In this document: positions 52,864 through 63,732 of the stretch, piece by piece
Position numbering within the stretch: position 1 is the first letter of the stretch
How the letters are laid out: every line of letters starts with the position of its first letter
Assembly (NCBI GenBank): GCA_039704465.1
Contig: JASFAU010000012.1
Location: 248,001-312,000, forward strand
Origin: Plasmodiophora brassicae
Lineage: Eukaryota > Endomyxa > Phytomyxea > Plasmodiophorida > Plasmodiophoridae
Length of the DNA stretch: 64,000 nt
Direction of reading: 5' to 3'
Notes under the pieces: model-generated
The model's database searches: none
The model's input: only the letters and a program-made list of their open reading frames with translations
What the model was told of the DNA's origin: nothing
Translations under genes and position numbers: made by a program

Positions 52864-55800
52864 CGCCCCCTCCAGCAGCACACGGCCTGGGACTTGTGTC
52901 GATGATGCCGGCCAGGAGCAGGTTCGCATGATACGAGGTGCTGAGAGCGGGCTTCGTGAGGTAGTCTGCAGCCATCTCGGCGGACGGGCACTTGTGGACC
53001 ACGATCAAACTGGCCTCGACGGCCTCCCGGGTGTAGTGAAACTGCACCTCGATGTCCTTCGTGCGATCATCCATCCGACGATAGCCAGACCAGGCCTTCG
53101 CGCCTTGATTGTCCTCGTATACGATCGTCGGACTGGAGCGTGCGAAGCCGATTTCGGTCAGGAATGACCGGATCCAGCAGCTGGCGGGTAACAGCACACA
53201 GCGACTTGATCTCTGCATGTGTGGACGATAAGCTAACTTTGACTGCGCCCAGGTCTTGGCGACGTGACTGCCAGTGCACGGGGCCGCCAGCCAGCAGGAT
53301 GATGTGGCCGGAGCGCGACCGTCGCGTGTCAGGGTCGGATGCCCAATCAGCGTCGGCGTATGCGATCAGACGATCTTCGGGCTGGCGTTCGTATCGGATG
53401 CCGTGCGTCATGGTGCCGGCGAGGTACTTAAGAACGCGTTGCCCCGCACGCCAATGCTGGATGCCGGGATTCGAGGAGAATTGGGCCAGTACATTCGTTA
53501 TGTACGCGATGTCGGGACGGCATCGATGGGCGAGCCATGTCAGGCAGCCAATAAGTTTGAGGTACGGCTTGGTCGCCATTTCGTCACGGTCGAGGTCGCT
53601 TTGTGGACTCATTGTCGTTGATAGGTGAACGCCAGGCTGGTGCGGCATGTCGACCGGATGACAATGCGACATGTTAAGTCGCTCAACACCTTCTCGATGT
53701 ACTCGGCTTGGTCAAGGGTGATGGCGCCGGTGCCAGGTTCGCGTCGGATGCGCATGCCAAGCAGGGTCGACGGTTCACCTTGATCGGTGATCTCGGCCAT
53801 CGTGGAGAGCTTCTCGAGAACGGATTCCGCGAACGGGACGTCATTGTACGCCAGCAGACCGTCGTCGGTGTGCACCGACATGATCATGAACTTTCCATCG
53901 CGATCGTACCGGAAGACGCAGGGGTCCGCGATGATCGATTCGAATCCGAGTGATAACAGCATCTCCCGAAGCGTCTTGTACCAACGTTCGGCGCCTTGTT
54001 TCGTTCCATAAAGGGCCTTTTGCAGTTGACGAACTCGGTACGGGACGTGATGATCGGTGAAGCCATCCGGCTGACGAATGTAAACATCATGGAGCATGTC
54101 GGCGTTCAGGTATGCGGCCACCCAGTCGACCTGGCGAAGATGCAGGCCGTGCTGCGCCGCGAGCGCTAGGATAAAGAGGAACGCAGTGGCACGGGCGGTC
54201 GGCGCGAACGTATCGTCGAAGTCGATGCCGGGGCGTTGTCGGAAGCCCTGAGCACAGAGTCGGGCGGTGAACTTGCGGATGCCACCGTTGCCACTGAGCG
54301 AGGACTTCACTCGGAACACCCACTTGGCGCCAACAGCGATCTTACTTTTCGGCAGGTCGATTAGCGGGCCGAACGTGTCCTTGGCGTCCAGTGTTGCCAT
54401 CTGGGTGACGGCGGCGTCCCACCAGTGGCCAGCGAAAGGTGATGAGAGGGCATCGGCCATTGAGTTGGGTACGGGAATGTCGGTCGCTTTCAGCTTCGAC
54501 AGGTCGGGTCGTGGTAGACGGGCTGGGTCGATCGGGGCGGATACCTTGGCTCGACATGCCTTGGCAGCTGCGCCGCGACATGTCGGACGGTTGGACCTGA
54601 TGGCCTGATCGATCAGACGGCGCTCCTCAACCTGCTGCCAATGCCGGATCAGTCGGCGGGAGCGACGAGGAGGGCGCTGTGTCGGGAACGTTAGGGTCGG
54701 ATTCTGGAACCAGGCGTCGACCGTCGAGGACCACCGTGTCGACGAACGATTGGCCGCCTCCGGCGCCTTCCACCATTCACCAGGCGGTTGACGACGACGA
54801 TTCGATCGGCGAGGGCGTGGCACGTCGATGACATTGTGGTCAACGATATCAGCAGCATCGGAATTGTCGTGGACGTCGGGGTCGGCAGCTTCGTTGGGAG
54901 AGTCGTTGCTGGACGCCGAACCTTCGTAGTCGGGATCATCTTCAGCGTCATCATCATCTTCGTCGGTGGATACGTCATCAGGAGACGGTGAGCGCGACGG
55001 TCGGACGATCTCGGAAGGCGATGACGCAGCGGCAGGTGACGGAGGCTCGGGAGGGGATGCTGCGAGAGAGGATGCTGACGTCGATGGTAGAGGTGCCATG
55101 ACGGCGTCGGAAGAGACGGGCGTCGGGACGATCGTGTCAACGTTCGGCGCAGAGCTCGACTCGGGACTGGACGGTGCGCTGATGATGAACTAGCAGGGCT
55201 GGATCTTCCAAAGCCGAATGTGAACGAGGTCTCCAGGAACTCGGCAGTCGTGCTCTCGAACGTGTCTTCCCGGTCCACGTCGTAGAACCGCCAAGCCTTC
55301 ATGCCGGGCGTGAAACCGATAAACACAGCGCGAACACGACGAGGCTCCAACTTGCTCGGCTTCTTCGTGGCTGGATGCGGTCGCATGGCATAGGCATCGC
55401 AACCGTAGACACGAAGGGCCGAGATGTTAGGTAGGGCGCGACGAGCAGCCTCGAACGATGTGCGACGCCCGGGAAGGACTGATCTCGGGTGGATGTTGTA
55501 CAGTATCGCAGAGTAGGACAGCGACCAGGGCCACGTGGAGTCAGGCATGCGAGAGTGGCACCGGATTGAGCTTTCGATACCGCAGAGCGTGTGGTTGACG
55601 CTTTCAGCGCGGCCGTTCTGCTCGGGCGTGTACGGGACAGATTTGCGGTGCAGGATGCCGGACTCGTTGTAGAGACAGGACGCACGCCTTGAGTTGTACT
55701 CGCCGCCACCGTCGGTCTGGAACGTCCGGATACCACGTCCTTCCTGGTTGCGAAGACGCGCGTCATAGTGCTTGATGACGTCGAGCGCCTCCGATTTGCG

Positions 55801-57674
55801 ACGTAGCAGATAGACGGACAGGTACCGAGAGGAATCGTCCAGCATGGTCTGGTAGTACTCAAAGCCGCCGACACCGACGACAGGCCACCGTCCGGACAGA
55901 TCGCTATGGACGAGATCGCCAACACGACGCGCGCGCGACGTACTGGGAGGGAATGATGACCGTTTGCCCTTGGCGAGTAAACATGCAGCGCATGGACATC
56001 GATCTTGCGGCCTCGGGATTGGCCCGTCGAACTTCATGCCACGACAACGTTTGTGCAGGATGCGCAGGTTGCCGTAACCCAGGTGGCCGGTTCGAGCGTG
56101 CCAGACAGCTGGAGCTGCGGCGGTGACCTTAGCGACGCGGCATGAGACGCTGGATGCGATCAAGGAGCAGACTCGGCAGAGTGAAGTGTGCCGGGCGCGG
56201 AGGTTGGAGCGGATAATGGAATCCGGTACAGGTTATCGTGTCCTCGTTGACTGACGGCCACTGGCTGACCGACGGGCGCCGTCCAGTTGGCCCCGAGTAG
56301 ATCTTCGCGGTATCGCCGTCGAACACGATCTTGTGACCTGATCTGGTGAGCTGGCCAACTGATACTAGCGCTTGGCCAAGTCGGGGAACGTGCAGCGAAT
56401 CGATACTCGTCGCCTGGACATCCATGCCGAATGACGTCACGCCTCGACCGGAAGTGGTCGTACGCGACAGATCGGCTAGCTCAACTTCCGGTCCGGTGCC
56501 TTGGCGATAGCAGCTGAGATGTCGGCGCAGGGGCGTCATCGTCGTGGAACACGCTGAGTCCAGTAGGCCTACTGAGTTCGCGTACACGTCGATGGCGTGG
56601 CGTGCCGACAAAGCACGCATCGGCTCGGGCGCCGGATCGATCGGATGAGCGCCAGACGTTGGATACTCGTTGGACGTTGGTGAGGATGTATTGCTTTTCG
56701 CGTTGCTGTCGCGGTACCAGATGTGTCGTTGCAGCGTGCATTCGCCGTTAGTGTGCTTGGATCCGGGATGGAAGACGCAGGACTCGTTGCGTCGTGGTCC
56801 ACGGGGACGCGTCGATGTGGCGCAACTGGAGCGGTTGGCCGTTTGGAACGCGTCGTGTCGGTCCCGCACGTCTTGGACCCTGATCTCCTCGCTTGTCAAC
56901 GACCCGACGACCTCGGAGACACTGGGCAGCGTGTCCAGAGCACGATTGTGCAGGCCAGCGACGACGGCGTCGAGATCGGATGATGCGTTGGCCAAGATGA
57001 GGACGGCGACCAATGCGTCGGTGAGGGACAGCATCTCGGTCGGTACCGTCGACCGGACGCGATGAGCCGCTGCTTGAACTCGGGCGGCGTACGTGGCGAC
57101 CGACTCGCCGGGCATGTGCTGGACCGTGACGAGGTCGCGGACGGCGCGCACGACCGATGCCAGGGACGACGGGCTGTACGCCTGGAACAGCACGCGCCAG
57201 CACTTGGCAGCCGAGCCTGCCTGAAACAAAGACAATGCGGACGCGATCTTGTGGTCCAGCATGTGGACGAGTAGAATCTCGCGCGCGGCTGCCTCGAGAG
57301 CTGGGTCGTGTGCCGTACCGGTTGTCGCAGTCGGCGAGCCATCTTCGTTGATCCCGATGACGTCCGCGTACCCACGATTGCGAAACCAGAGTGCAGCTGT
57401 CTGAACCCAGGACGTGAACGAGTCGGGAGTACCGTCGAACTTGGGCATGGGCAGTCGGCCTGCGTCGCTTCGGCTGTGCGCCTCGGCGATGATCGGCATG
57501 GCCGGGGTCGCTGGTCGGACGCGCCAGCTGCTGCTGCAGGACACGGAGACGGTCGATCTTCTCCTGCCTGGCGATCGTTGCCTCCGCTTCGGCAATTCGG
57601 GTGTCGATCTCCTCGAGCGACAGATGACGCAGCGGGTCGTCATCCGTGTTAGGCGTCGCCTGGCGCTCGGCCAT
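52733..57674 (-). pseudogene. A3 gag-pol, several frameshifts
   Basis: Met at 57674. Frames follow on the minus strand as 57643-56129 (gag, protease, start of pre-integrase), 56163-54691 (integrase and linker), 55099-53609 (linker, RT) and 53672-52733 (end of RT, RNase H). Breaks include an 8-bp loss near 57510, a base missing at 56176, an altered TGTAGAGACAGG at 55672, a missing base near 55175, another near 53673, and a small deletion near 53177. None is shared with A1 or A2, so each copy decayed (or was mis-sequenced) independently. Confidence 0.9.
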
Positions 57675-57717
57675 GGCGAGTAGAGGCTCAGCGCCTGCGC
57701 CTATACGACTGTTAATC

Positions 57718-57901
57718 TGAGAAGGACAATAATGAAGTGGATGTATTACGTACGGCGTGTGCGGCGGACGTTACAGTGGCGACGTAGTCGCCGACGGTGT
57801 AACGGTTGCCAACGCCGGCGGGCACGGAGTCGCGGAGTGCGTGACGGCGTTCACGTGCTGCAGGCATGTGCTGCTGGTCGTAGTGGATACGTTGTTCGAC
57901 A
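57718..57901 (-). repeat. A3 5' LTR
   Basis: 184 bp, appearing identical by eye to the A3 3' LTR; primer site follows on the element strand. Confidence 0.95.
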
Positions 57902-58103
57902 ATGTCGGCGATAGCGAGGAACCGGTAAGAGAACAGCACCAGGTTATTGTCATCATTGAGTTATTTACCGAGCACATTGTCAGGGCTGACTATGCCGATT
58001 GTTTTCCAACGCAAAACGGGAACCGGTTTACGTTCGGAGATGCAGAAGAGGTCGACGAGCAGGATCAGAACGGGCTCGTGTTGGCGTTTGACCGACCTTC
58101 ACC
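57902..58103. other. Sequence between A3 and the gypsy gag
   Basis: The first bases continue the locus interrupted by A3. No LTR matching the right end of the gypsy element was found, so the gypsy 5' LTR is either missing or displaced. Confidence 0.4.
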
Positions 58104-59018
58104 ATGGACACTCGTGGAACCCAACGCAACCGCGATCACCAGGACCCCGACCAAGAGGAGCCATTGAACACATCCGTATCGGCGCTGACCAGCACGATCG
58201 CGGCGATCGTAGCGGAGGCGCTCCAGGCACAGCGCGCCGACATCGACGCCATGCTCCGGCAGCAGCGCGCTGAGATCTTGGCGCAGGTCGCCGCCAGCCC
58301 GTCCATCGTCCCCAAGACCGAAACCATTGATCCTGATCGACCGCCGGCGCCCTTGTCGACCATATCGTACTCGACACCCGTCCGGCTGCATACGTTCACG
58401 GGCGATGACTCGGTCGATCCGATGTCTGCGACGACATGGTTCGACGAGTTTTGCCGCTTCGCTGACGCGGATCCGACGTCAACGGCACCGCTGTCAAATG
58501 CGGCCAGGAGCCTGTTGGCGTCGAGCCTGGACGGCGTGGCGCTGAAGCTGTACGTGGCTATCAAGCTATCGTCCCCGCAGGCCCTCAAGACAATGCTCCT
58601 GGAGAACTTTCCGGAGATCACTGCCGCGCGCGCCAAGGCTGAATTCGACGCCCTGCGCCAGACGGGCCCGTTTGCCGGGCATCTCGTGGAGTTTCGCCGC
58701 CGCTACTTTGTCGCTGTCGCCCGCGACCCGGACTGCCGTCTAAGCGACTCCTCGCTGGCCGAGAAGCTGCGCACATCGCTGACCCCTGCGCTGGCCGAGG
58801 AGCTGTACAAGTGGCAGCTGCGCATCATCTCCGCCATGGTGGATAAGGCGGTCCATCTGGCGCCGCTGTTCCCGGTGCCATCGGCTGCGATTGTTGGCCA
58901 CAAGCGCGCTGCAGCCGCTGACCGACGAGGAGCGAGACCGTTGTCGCCGCGAAGGCCGCTGTTTTCGCTGTCGGCGAACCAGTGCCCCCGGTCCCAGCCG
59001 GGAAATGTTCGCGGGTGA
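58104..59018 (+). CDS. Gypsy gag polyprotein
   Basis: A 304-codon frame: an N-terminal coiled coil (SALTSTIAAIVAEALQAQRA) and a retrotransposon gag domain (VRLHTFTGDDSVDPMSATTW; AKAEFDALRQTGPFAGHLVEF). The nucleocapsid knuckle is split: RREGRCFRCRR lies in the +1 frame around 58930-58970 and the next Cys in the pol frame, so the annotated frame's last 35 residues may be artificial. Gag may therefore be frame-damaged or expressed through shifting. Confidence 0.7.
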   Translation: MDTRGTQRNRDHQDPDQEEPLNTSVSALTSTIAAIVAEALQAQRADIDAMLRQQRAEILAQVAASPSIVPKTETIDPDRPPAPLSTISYSTPVRLHTFTGDDSVDPMSATTWFDEFCRFADADPTSTAPLSNAARSLLASSLDGVALKLYVAIKLSSPQALKTMLLENFPEITAARAKAEFDALRQTGPFAGHLVEFRRRYFVAVARDPDCRLSDSSLAEKLRTSLTPALAEELYKWQLRIISAMVDKAVHLAPLFPVPSAAIVGHKRAAAADRRGARPLSPRRPLFSLSANQCPRSQPGNVRG

Positions 59019-62000
59019 TCCGAGCCGGGTTCGCGGATCGCCCACTACATGACGACATTCTTGAACCCGATTGCCTCTTTATCTCTTCTATTTATTCCAG
59101 CGTACGATTCGTCCCGTCTGTCACTGTCCCCATTCAGCTATTTATCGCATCACGTGTCATCTCGACTAAGGCCCTTATCGATTGTGGCGCTACGTCTTCG
59201 TTCGTCGACTGGTCCTTCGCTCGGTCGAACGACATTCCCTGCGTTGCGAAGCAGCAGGCGATTGCTGTCAAAGTGGTTGATGGCAGGGCCCTACCGCCGG
59301 TGTCGCAGGAGACGCTACCCATGGCTGTGAGGGTCGACGGTCAGTTCCAGGACAGCAACTTGATTTTGAATGTGATCCGCGCTCCCAACCATCCCATCAT
59401 TCTCGGGATGCCGTGGCTCGAACACCATAATCCTGTGATCGACTGGCGTCAGCGATCTGCTGCCCGCCGTGACTCGGCGACCCCAACATCGACACCGGCT
59501 CCGCCACGTCGCTCACCTCTTACAGTATCGACGCTAGACAAGGTCGACCCCATGATTCCGGTAGGCGAGAGCCGAGTCGCTGAGGGAGCTTCTCGCCCGT
59601 CGGATCCTCCTGCGTTCACCTTGGACCAGCGCTCCGATGCCTGCTCTCCGCGTCAACAGCGAACTGATGGCGGTCCCGTCTTGTCGGCCGTGACCCACAC
59701 CCCAGCCTCTGTGGCGGCTGAATCGTGGGTCACATCTGGCCTTCGAGTATGTTTTGTGGGCCTGTGGCTGGTTTGCATAGCGCTACTGCCTCTCCTTGTC
59801 TGTCTCTGCTCCGGCGCCCTTGTCGCCTGGATCTTTCGGCTCGCGCTACTGGGATGCGGTTTCGGCGCTTGTTTCGCCTGGATTTCCTTGTCCGCACCCA
59901 TGAACGGTTGCCGACCCACCGTCCGCGATGGGCCTGTCAACCCAGCCGCGACCGAGGGCCCCGCGTCTGCAAACGTGGCCACGTCGTCGACTTCTGCCGC
60001 GAGTCTATCTCCAGTTCGATCCGGTCATTCGTGCCATCGCCGGCCAGCCGAATGGCGTGGTGGGTGCCGCCGCCCACCCCTTAGCCGGCGCAGCATGGCA
60101 ACCGTTACCACCGAGGCCGCAACTCCGACTACATCTCCCGATGCGTTATGGGTTCGGCGCGGTGTCGTCTTATGGGGTCTGCTTCGCGATGCTCGCCAGC
60201 AACTTTCCGAACGCCAAGCGGCTACTCAGATCCTCGCCTCGGCAGCCCTCCTGCGCGCATGGGAAACCAGGCGAGACGCTACGTTTGAGGCCTGGCTGGA
60301 CACTTCACCTTGTGACCGGACACCTTGGCCGCCTTTCGACGAACCTGCGTCCGCGACCGGGGTGGATTCCGACGCCGACGACGACGAAATCGTTGGTGCT
60401 GCAGCCGTGCCGCAAGACCCCGCATGCATCGACGTTTGCGCGCTCGATATCGATGCATTCCTGGATGCGGCTGCGGAGGACGGTTCGGCGTGTTACGCGG
60501 TCCACACGATGTGGACACCGCTCGAAGAACCAGACGACTCGCCCCATCTTCCAGACAAGTACGCTGAGTTTACGGATGTCTTCGACGAAACCGGGGCCAC
60601 GTCCTTACCTGCTCATCGCCCATACGACTGTTGTATCGACCTGAAACCGGGCATGGAACCCCCGTTTGGTCGCTTGTACGGGCTATCTCCGAGGGAACAA
60701 GTTGCACTCAAACAATACCTGAAGGCAAACTTGGAATCGGGGTTCATTCGTCCATCGAAGTCGTCAGCGGGGGCACCGATCCTCTTCGCAAAAAAGAAGG
60801 ATGGGTCTCTCCGCCTCTGTGTCGACTATCGGGGCCTGAATGCGGCTACCGTGAAGAACCGCTACCCGATACCTCTCATCGACCAGATCCTGGCGCAACT
60901 GAGCGCGGCGCGCGTGTTCACGAAGATTGACCTTCGTGGCGCTTACAACCAGATCCGTATCCGTGACGGTGACGAATGGAAAACCGCGTTCCGCACGCCA
61001 TACGGCCTGTTCGAGTACCTGGTGATGCCTTTCGGGCTGTCCAACGGCCCGGCAGCATTTCAAGGCTTTATGAACGATCTATTCCGGGATTATGTTGACG
61101 TATTCGTTGTCGTCTATCTCGACGACATCCTCGTGTTCTCTCGCGACGCACAGGAGCACGAACGGCACGTTAAACTCGTCCTCGACCGCCTACGACAGGC
61201 CAATCTGAGCGCGAAGCTTTCGAAGTGCTCCTTCGACGCTCGGGAAGTCGAGTTCCTGGGCTACGTCATCTCCGCTGCAGGAGTTCGCCTCGATCAGTCC
61301 CGTGTGGATACCATATTGGCGTGGGAACCACCCAAGGACGCGAACGGCGTCCGCGTCTTCCTGGGCTTCGCGAATTTCTACCGCAAATTCATTCCTCACT
61401 TCGGCGAGATTGCTCTACCGTTAACCAATCTTACTCGTGAAGACGTCGCCTTCCGCTGGACTGATCGGGAACAGGACGCCTTCCGCTCCTTACAAGCCGC
61501 CTTTACGTCGGCCCCAGTCCTGGCCCACTTTCACCCCGATCGGCCCTGCGAGGTGGAGACCGACGCGTCGGACTTCGCTATTGCTATGGTCCTCTCCCAG
61601 CGGGACGCGGACGATGAGCTGCGACCACTCGCGTTCTACTCTCGTAAGTTGACGAAGGAGGAGCTCAACTACAAGATTCACGATAAGGAGATGTTAGCGA
61701 TTGTTCAGTCGTTTGAGAAGTGGCGCCAGTTCCTCGATTCCGCGCAGCACCAGACCCTGGTCCACAGTGATCACCGGAACCTGGAGTACTTCCTCAGCAC
61801 GCAGAAACTCTCCCGCCGGCAAGCGCGGTGGTCCGAGCTGTTGGGCGAATTCGATTTTCGTATCCAGCACCGCCCTGGACGACTTCACGGAAAGGCAGAC
61901 GCCCTGTCCCGTCGACCAGAGTACCAGCCCTCGCGCGAGGAAGAAGAGATGGTCCAACGCTCCCTCCGCATGCTGTCTCCGGACCACTTTCTTCCCGGCC

Positions 62001-63529
62001 CGCTCGGGCATACCATCAGCGCCTTGCAGCCGGAGAACAGCTCGGTACCCTTGATTGAGCGCATTCGGCGGCAGCAGGCGACGGATGCCTATGTCGCGAA
62101 GATGAAGGCACTCGTCGACACTCCGAAAGGACGCCGCTTCCGATTAATCGACGGCCTGCTCTACAGGGATCACCGTCTCATCGTTGTCGGGGACGATTGC
62201 AAGCTCGAGATCCTTCAGACCTTGCATGACTCGCCCGCCGCTGGTCATCTCGGTTTGTGGAAGACTTTGCGCTTAGTCCAACGCGAGTTCTGGTGGTGCC
62301 AGCTCCGGTCGTATGTCAAGGACTACGTCGCGTCCTGTGACACCTGCCGGCGATGTAAGATACCACGTCACAAGCCCGCTGGCCTTCTTACACCGTTACC
62401 ACTTCCGACAGCGCTCTGGTCGTCCATTTCGATGGACTTCATCGTCAAACTTCCACGATCCATCGGGTTCGATTCAATACTGGTGGTTGTTGATCGTTTC
62501 TCTAAGATGGCGCACTTCATCCCATGTAACGAGACGACGACGGCGGCCCAGCTGGCGGACCTGTTCCTCTGCAACATCTTCCGTTTGCACGGGCTGCCGA
62601 CCGACATCGTCTCCGACAGGGGACCCCAGTTCATATCGAAGTTTTGGAAGCAACTGCTGAACCGGCTCGGCGTCCAGCGGAATCTGTCTTCGGCGCGTCA
62701 CCCAGAATCGGATGGCCAAACGGAGCGGGTCAACCAGACCCTCGAGCAGTACCTACGAACGTACGTAAATTTCCAGCAGGATGATTGGGCCTCTTGGTTG
62801 CCCATCGCCGAGTTCGCGTACAATGACGCCTGTCACTCATCGACGGGGATGTCCCCGTTCTTCGCCAATTACGGGTATCACCCGGCGTTCCACGATCTAC
62901 GACCGCGAACCTCCGCATCTTCGAATCCGTCAGCGGATGAGCGCGCGGAGTTCCTGCACACGCTACGCACAGTGCTGAAGCAGAACCTGTCCAACGCGAT
63001 CCACGCGATGAAGCGGTTCGCCGATGCTCGTCGCAGCCCGCACCCGTCCTACAAGCCCGGCGATCTGGTCATGCTACGGAAGGGGGCCTTACGAACGGGC
63101 CGACCTTGTGACAAACTCGACGTCCGTATGTTAGGCCCATATCCCGTAGTGAAAGTCATCAACGCCGTTGCGTACGAGCTCGAGTTGCCGCCAACCTGTC
63201 GGATCCACAATGTGTTCCATGCGTCCCTTCTGGAACCGTACGTCGCCAGCGTCATACCCGGCCGCCACCAACCGCCACCAGATCCTATCGTGGTCGATGG
63301 GGAGGCGGAACCCCTCTACCTAGTCAACAACATCCTGGACTCAAGGTACCGACGGGGGCGTCTTCAGTATTTGATCGATTGGGAGGGCTACCCGCCGTCC
63401 GAGAGGACATGGGAACCGGCCGGAACGCTTTGTGGCACGGGAGGGATGGATCAAGCAATAGCAGAGTTCCACACTCTCCACCCGGCGAAACCTGGACCCG
63501 CACAACGGCGCCGGAAAACGTCCCGTTAA
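58982..63529 (+). CDS. Gypsy pol polyprotein: protease, RT, RNase H, integrase, chromodomain
   Basis: An intact 1,515-codon frame. Protease: ALIDCGATSSF near residue 67 (DCG instead of the usual DSG/DTG). RT: residues about 560-720 with RLCVDYRGLN and the catalytic YLDD at 712-715. RNase H: CEVETDASDFAIAMVL near 860. Integrase: zinc finger (HDSPAAGHLG...CDTCRRC), then D1152 (MDFIVKL), D1212 (VSDRGPQF) and E1248 (GQTERVNQ). The end is a chromodomain (LQYLIDWEGYPPSERTWEP). An unusual linker of about 390 residues between protease and RT holds a hydrophobic run at residues 255-303. The first 36 bp overlap gag in another frame. The intact frame suggests recent activity. Confidence 0.92.
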   Translation: MPPVPAGKCSRVIRAGFADRPLHDDILEPDCLFISSIYSSVRFVPSVTVPIQLFIASRVISTKALIDCGATSSFVDWSFARSNDIPCVAKQQAIAVKVVDGRALPPVSQETLPMAVRVDGQFQDSNLILNVIRAPNHPIILGMPWLEHHNPVIDWRQRSAARRDSATPTSTPAPPRRSPLTVSTLDKVDPMIPVGESRVAEGASRPSDPPAFTLDQRSDACSPRQQRTDGGPVLSAVTHTPASVAAESWVTSGLRVCFVGLWLVCIALLPLLVCLCSGALVAWIFRLALLGCGFGACFAWISLSAPMNGCRPTVRDGPVNPAATEGPASANVATSSTSAASLSPVRSGHSCHRRPAEWRGGCRRPPLSRRSMATVTTEAATPTTSPDALWVRRGVVLWGLLRDARQQLSERQAATQILASAALLRAWETRRDATFEAWLDTSPCDRTPWPPFDEPASATGVDSDADDDEIVGAAAVPQDPACIDVCALDIDAFLDAAAEDGSACYAVHTMWTPLEEPDDSPHLPDKYAEFTDVFDETGATSLPAHRPYDCCIDLKPGMEPPFGRLYGLSPREQVALKQYLKANLESGFIRPSKSSAGAPILFAKKKDGSLRLCVDYRGLNAATVKNRYPIPLIDQILAQLSAARVFTKIDLRGAYNQIRIRDGDEWKTAFRTPYGLFEYLVMPFGLSNGPAAFQGFMNDLFRDYVDVFVVVYLDDILVFSRDAQEHERHVKLVLDRLRQANLSAKLSKCSFDAREVEFLGYVISAAGVRLDQSRVDTILAWEPPKDANGVRVFLGFANFYRKFIPHFGEIALPLTNLTREDVAFRWTDREQDAFRSLQAAFTSAPVLAHFHPDRPCEVETDASDFAIAMVLSQRDADDELRPLAFYSRKLTKEELNYKIHDKEMLAIVQSFEKWRQFLDSAQHQTLVHSDHRNLEYFLSTQKLSRRQARWSELLGEFDFRIQHRPGRLHGKADALSRRPEYQPSREEEEMVQRSLRMLSPDHFLPGPLGHTISALQPENSSVPLIERIRRQQATDAYVAKMKALVDTPKGRRFRLIDGLLYRDHRLIVVGDDCKLEILQTLHDSPAAGHLGLWKTLRLVQREFWWCQLRSYVKDYVASCDTCRRCKIPRHKPAGLLTPLPLPTALWSSISMDFIVKLPRSIGFDSILVVVDRFSKMAHFIPCNETTTAAQLADLFLCNIFRLHGLPTDIVSDRGPQFISKFWKQLLNRLGVQRNLSSARHPESDGQTERVNQTLEQYLRTYVNFQQDDWASWLPIAEFAYNDACHSSTGMSPFFANYGYHPAFHDLRPRTSASSNPSADERAEFLHTLRTVLKQNLSNAIHAMKRFADARRSPHPSYKPGDLVMLRKGALRTGRPCDKLDVRMLGPYPVVKVINAVAYELELPPTCRIHNVFHASLLEPYVASVIPGRHQPPPDPIVVDGEAEPLYLVNNILDSRYRRGRLQYLIDWEGYPPSERTWEPAGTLCGTGGMDQAIAEFHTLHPAKPGPAQRRRKTSR

Positions 63530-63732
63530 CAGGACAGTCGTAGTGTCAGGCGTCGACATAGCAGGTCGGCGCCGGAATAAAGTCCGTGCGAGCGGGGACC
63601 GACGGCAGTCGGTCAACGCGTCGCCGTATAGTCGTGACATCATCCACCTGCTCTTCCAAGCCTGCGGGTTGGACACCTGTAGTGCTTTCAGGTAGTCACG
63701 TGCTCTCAGTCTTGTTTACCACTGTTGACTGA
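63530..63732. other. Sequence after gypsy pol, possible right LTR
   Basis: Includes the TG...CA segment described for the element. No gene. Confidence 0.4.

Larger units (their letters stand above)
52680..57901 (-). mobile_element. Ty1/copia retrotransposon A3, full length
   Basis: 5,222 bp between 184-bp LTRs; target duplication ATGTC at 52675-52679 and 57902-57906. Same order and orientation as A1. Confidence 0.95.
58104..63692 (+). mobile_element. Ty3/gypsy chromovirus, right LTR only tentative
   Basis: Contains gag then an overlapping pol with integrase and chromodomain. A possible LTR with TG...CA ends (TGTCAGGCGTCG to GTGCTTTCA, about 63555-63692) follows pol, but no matching left copy is visible, so the left boundary is set at gag. 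Confidence 0.7.
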
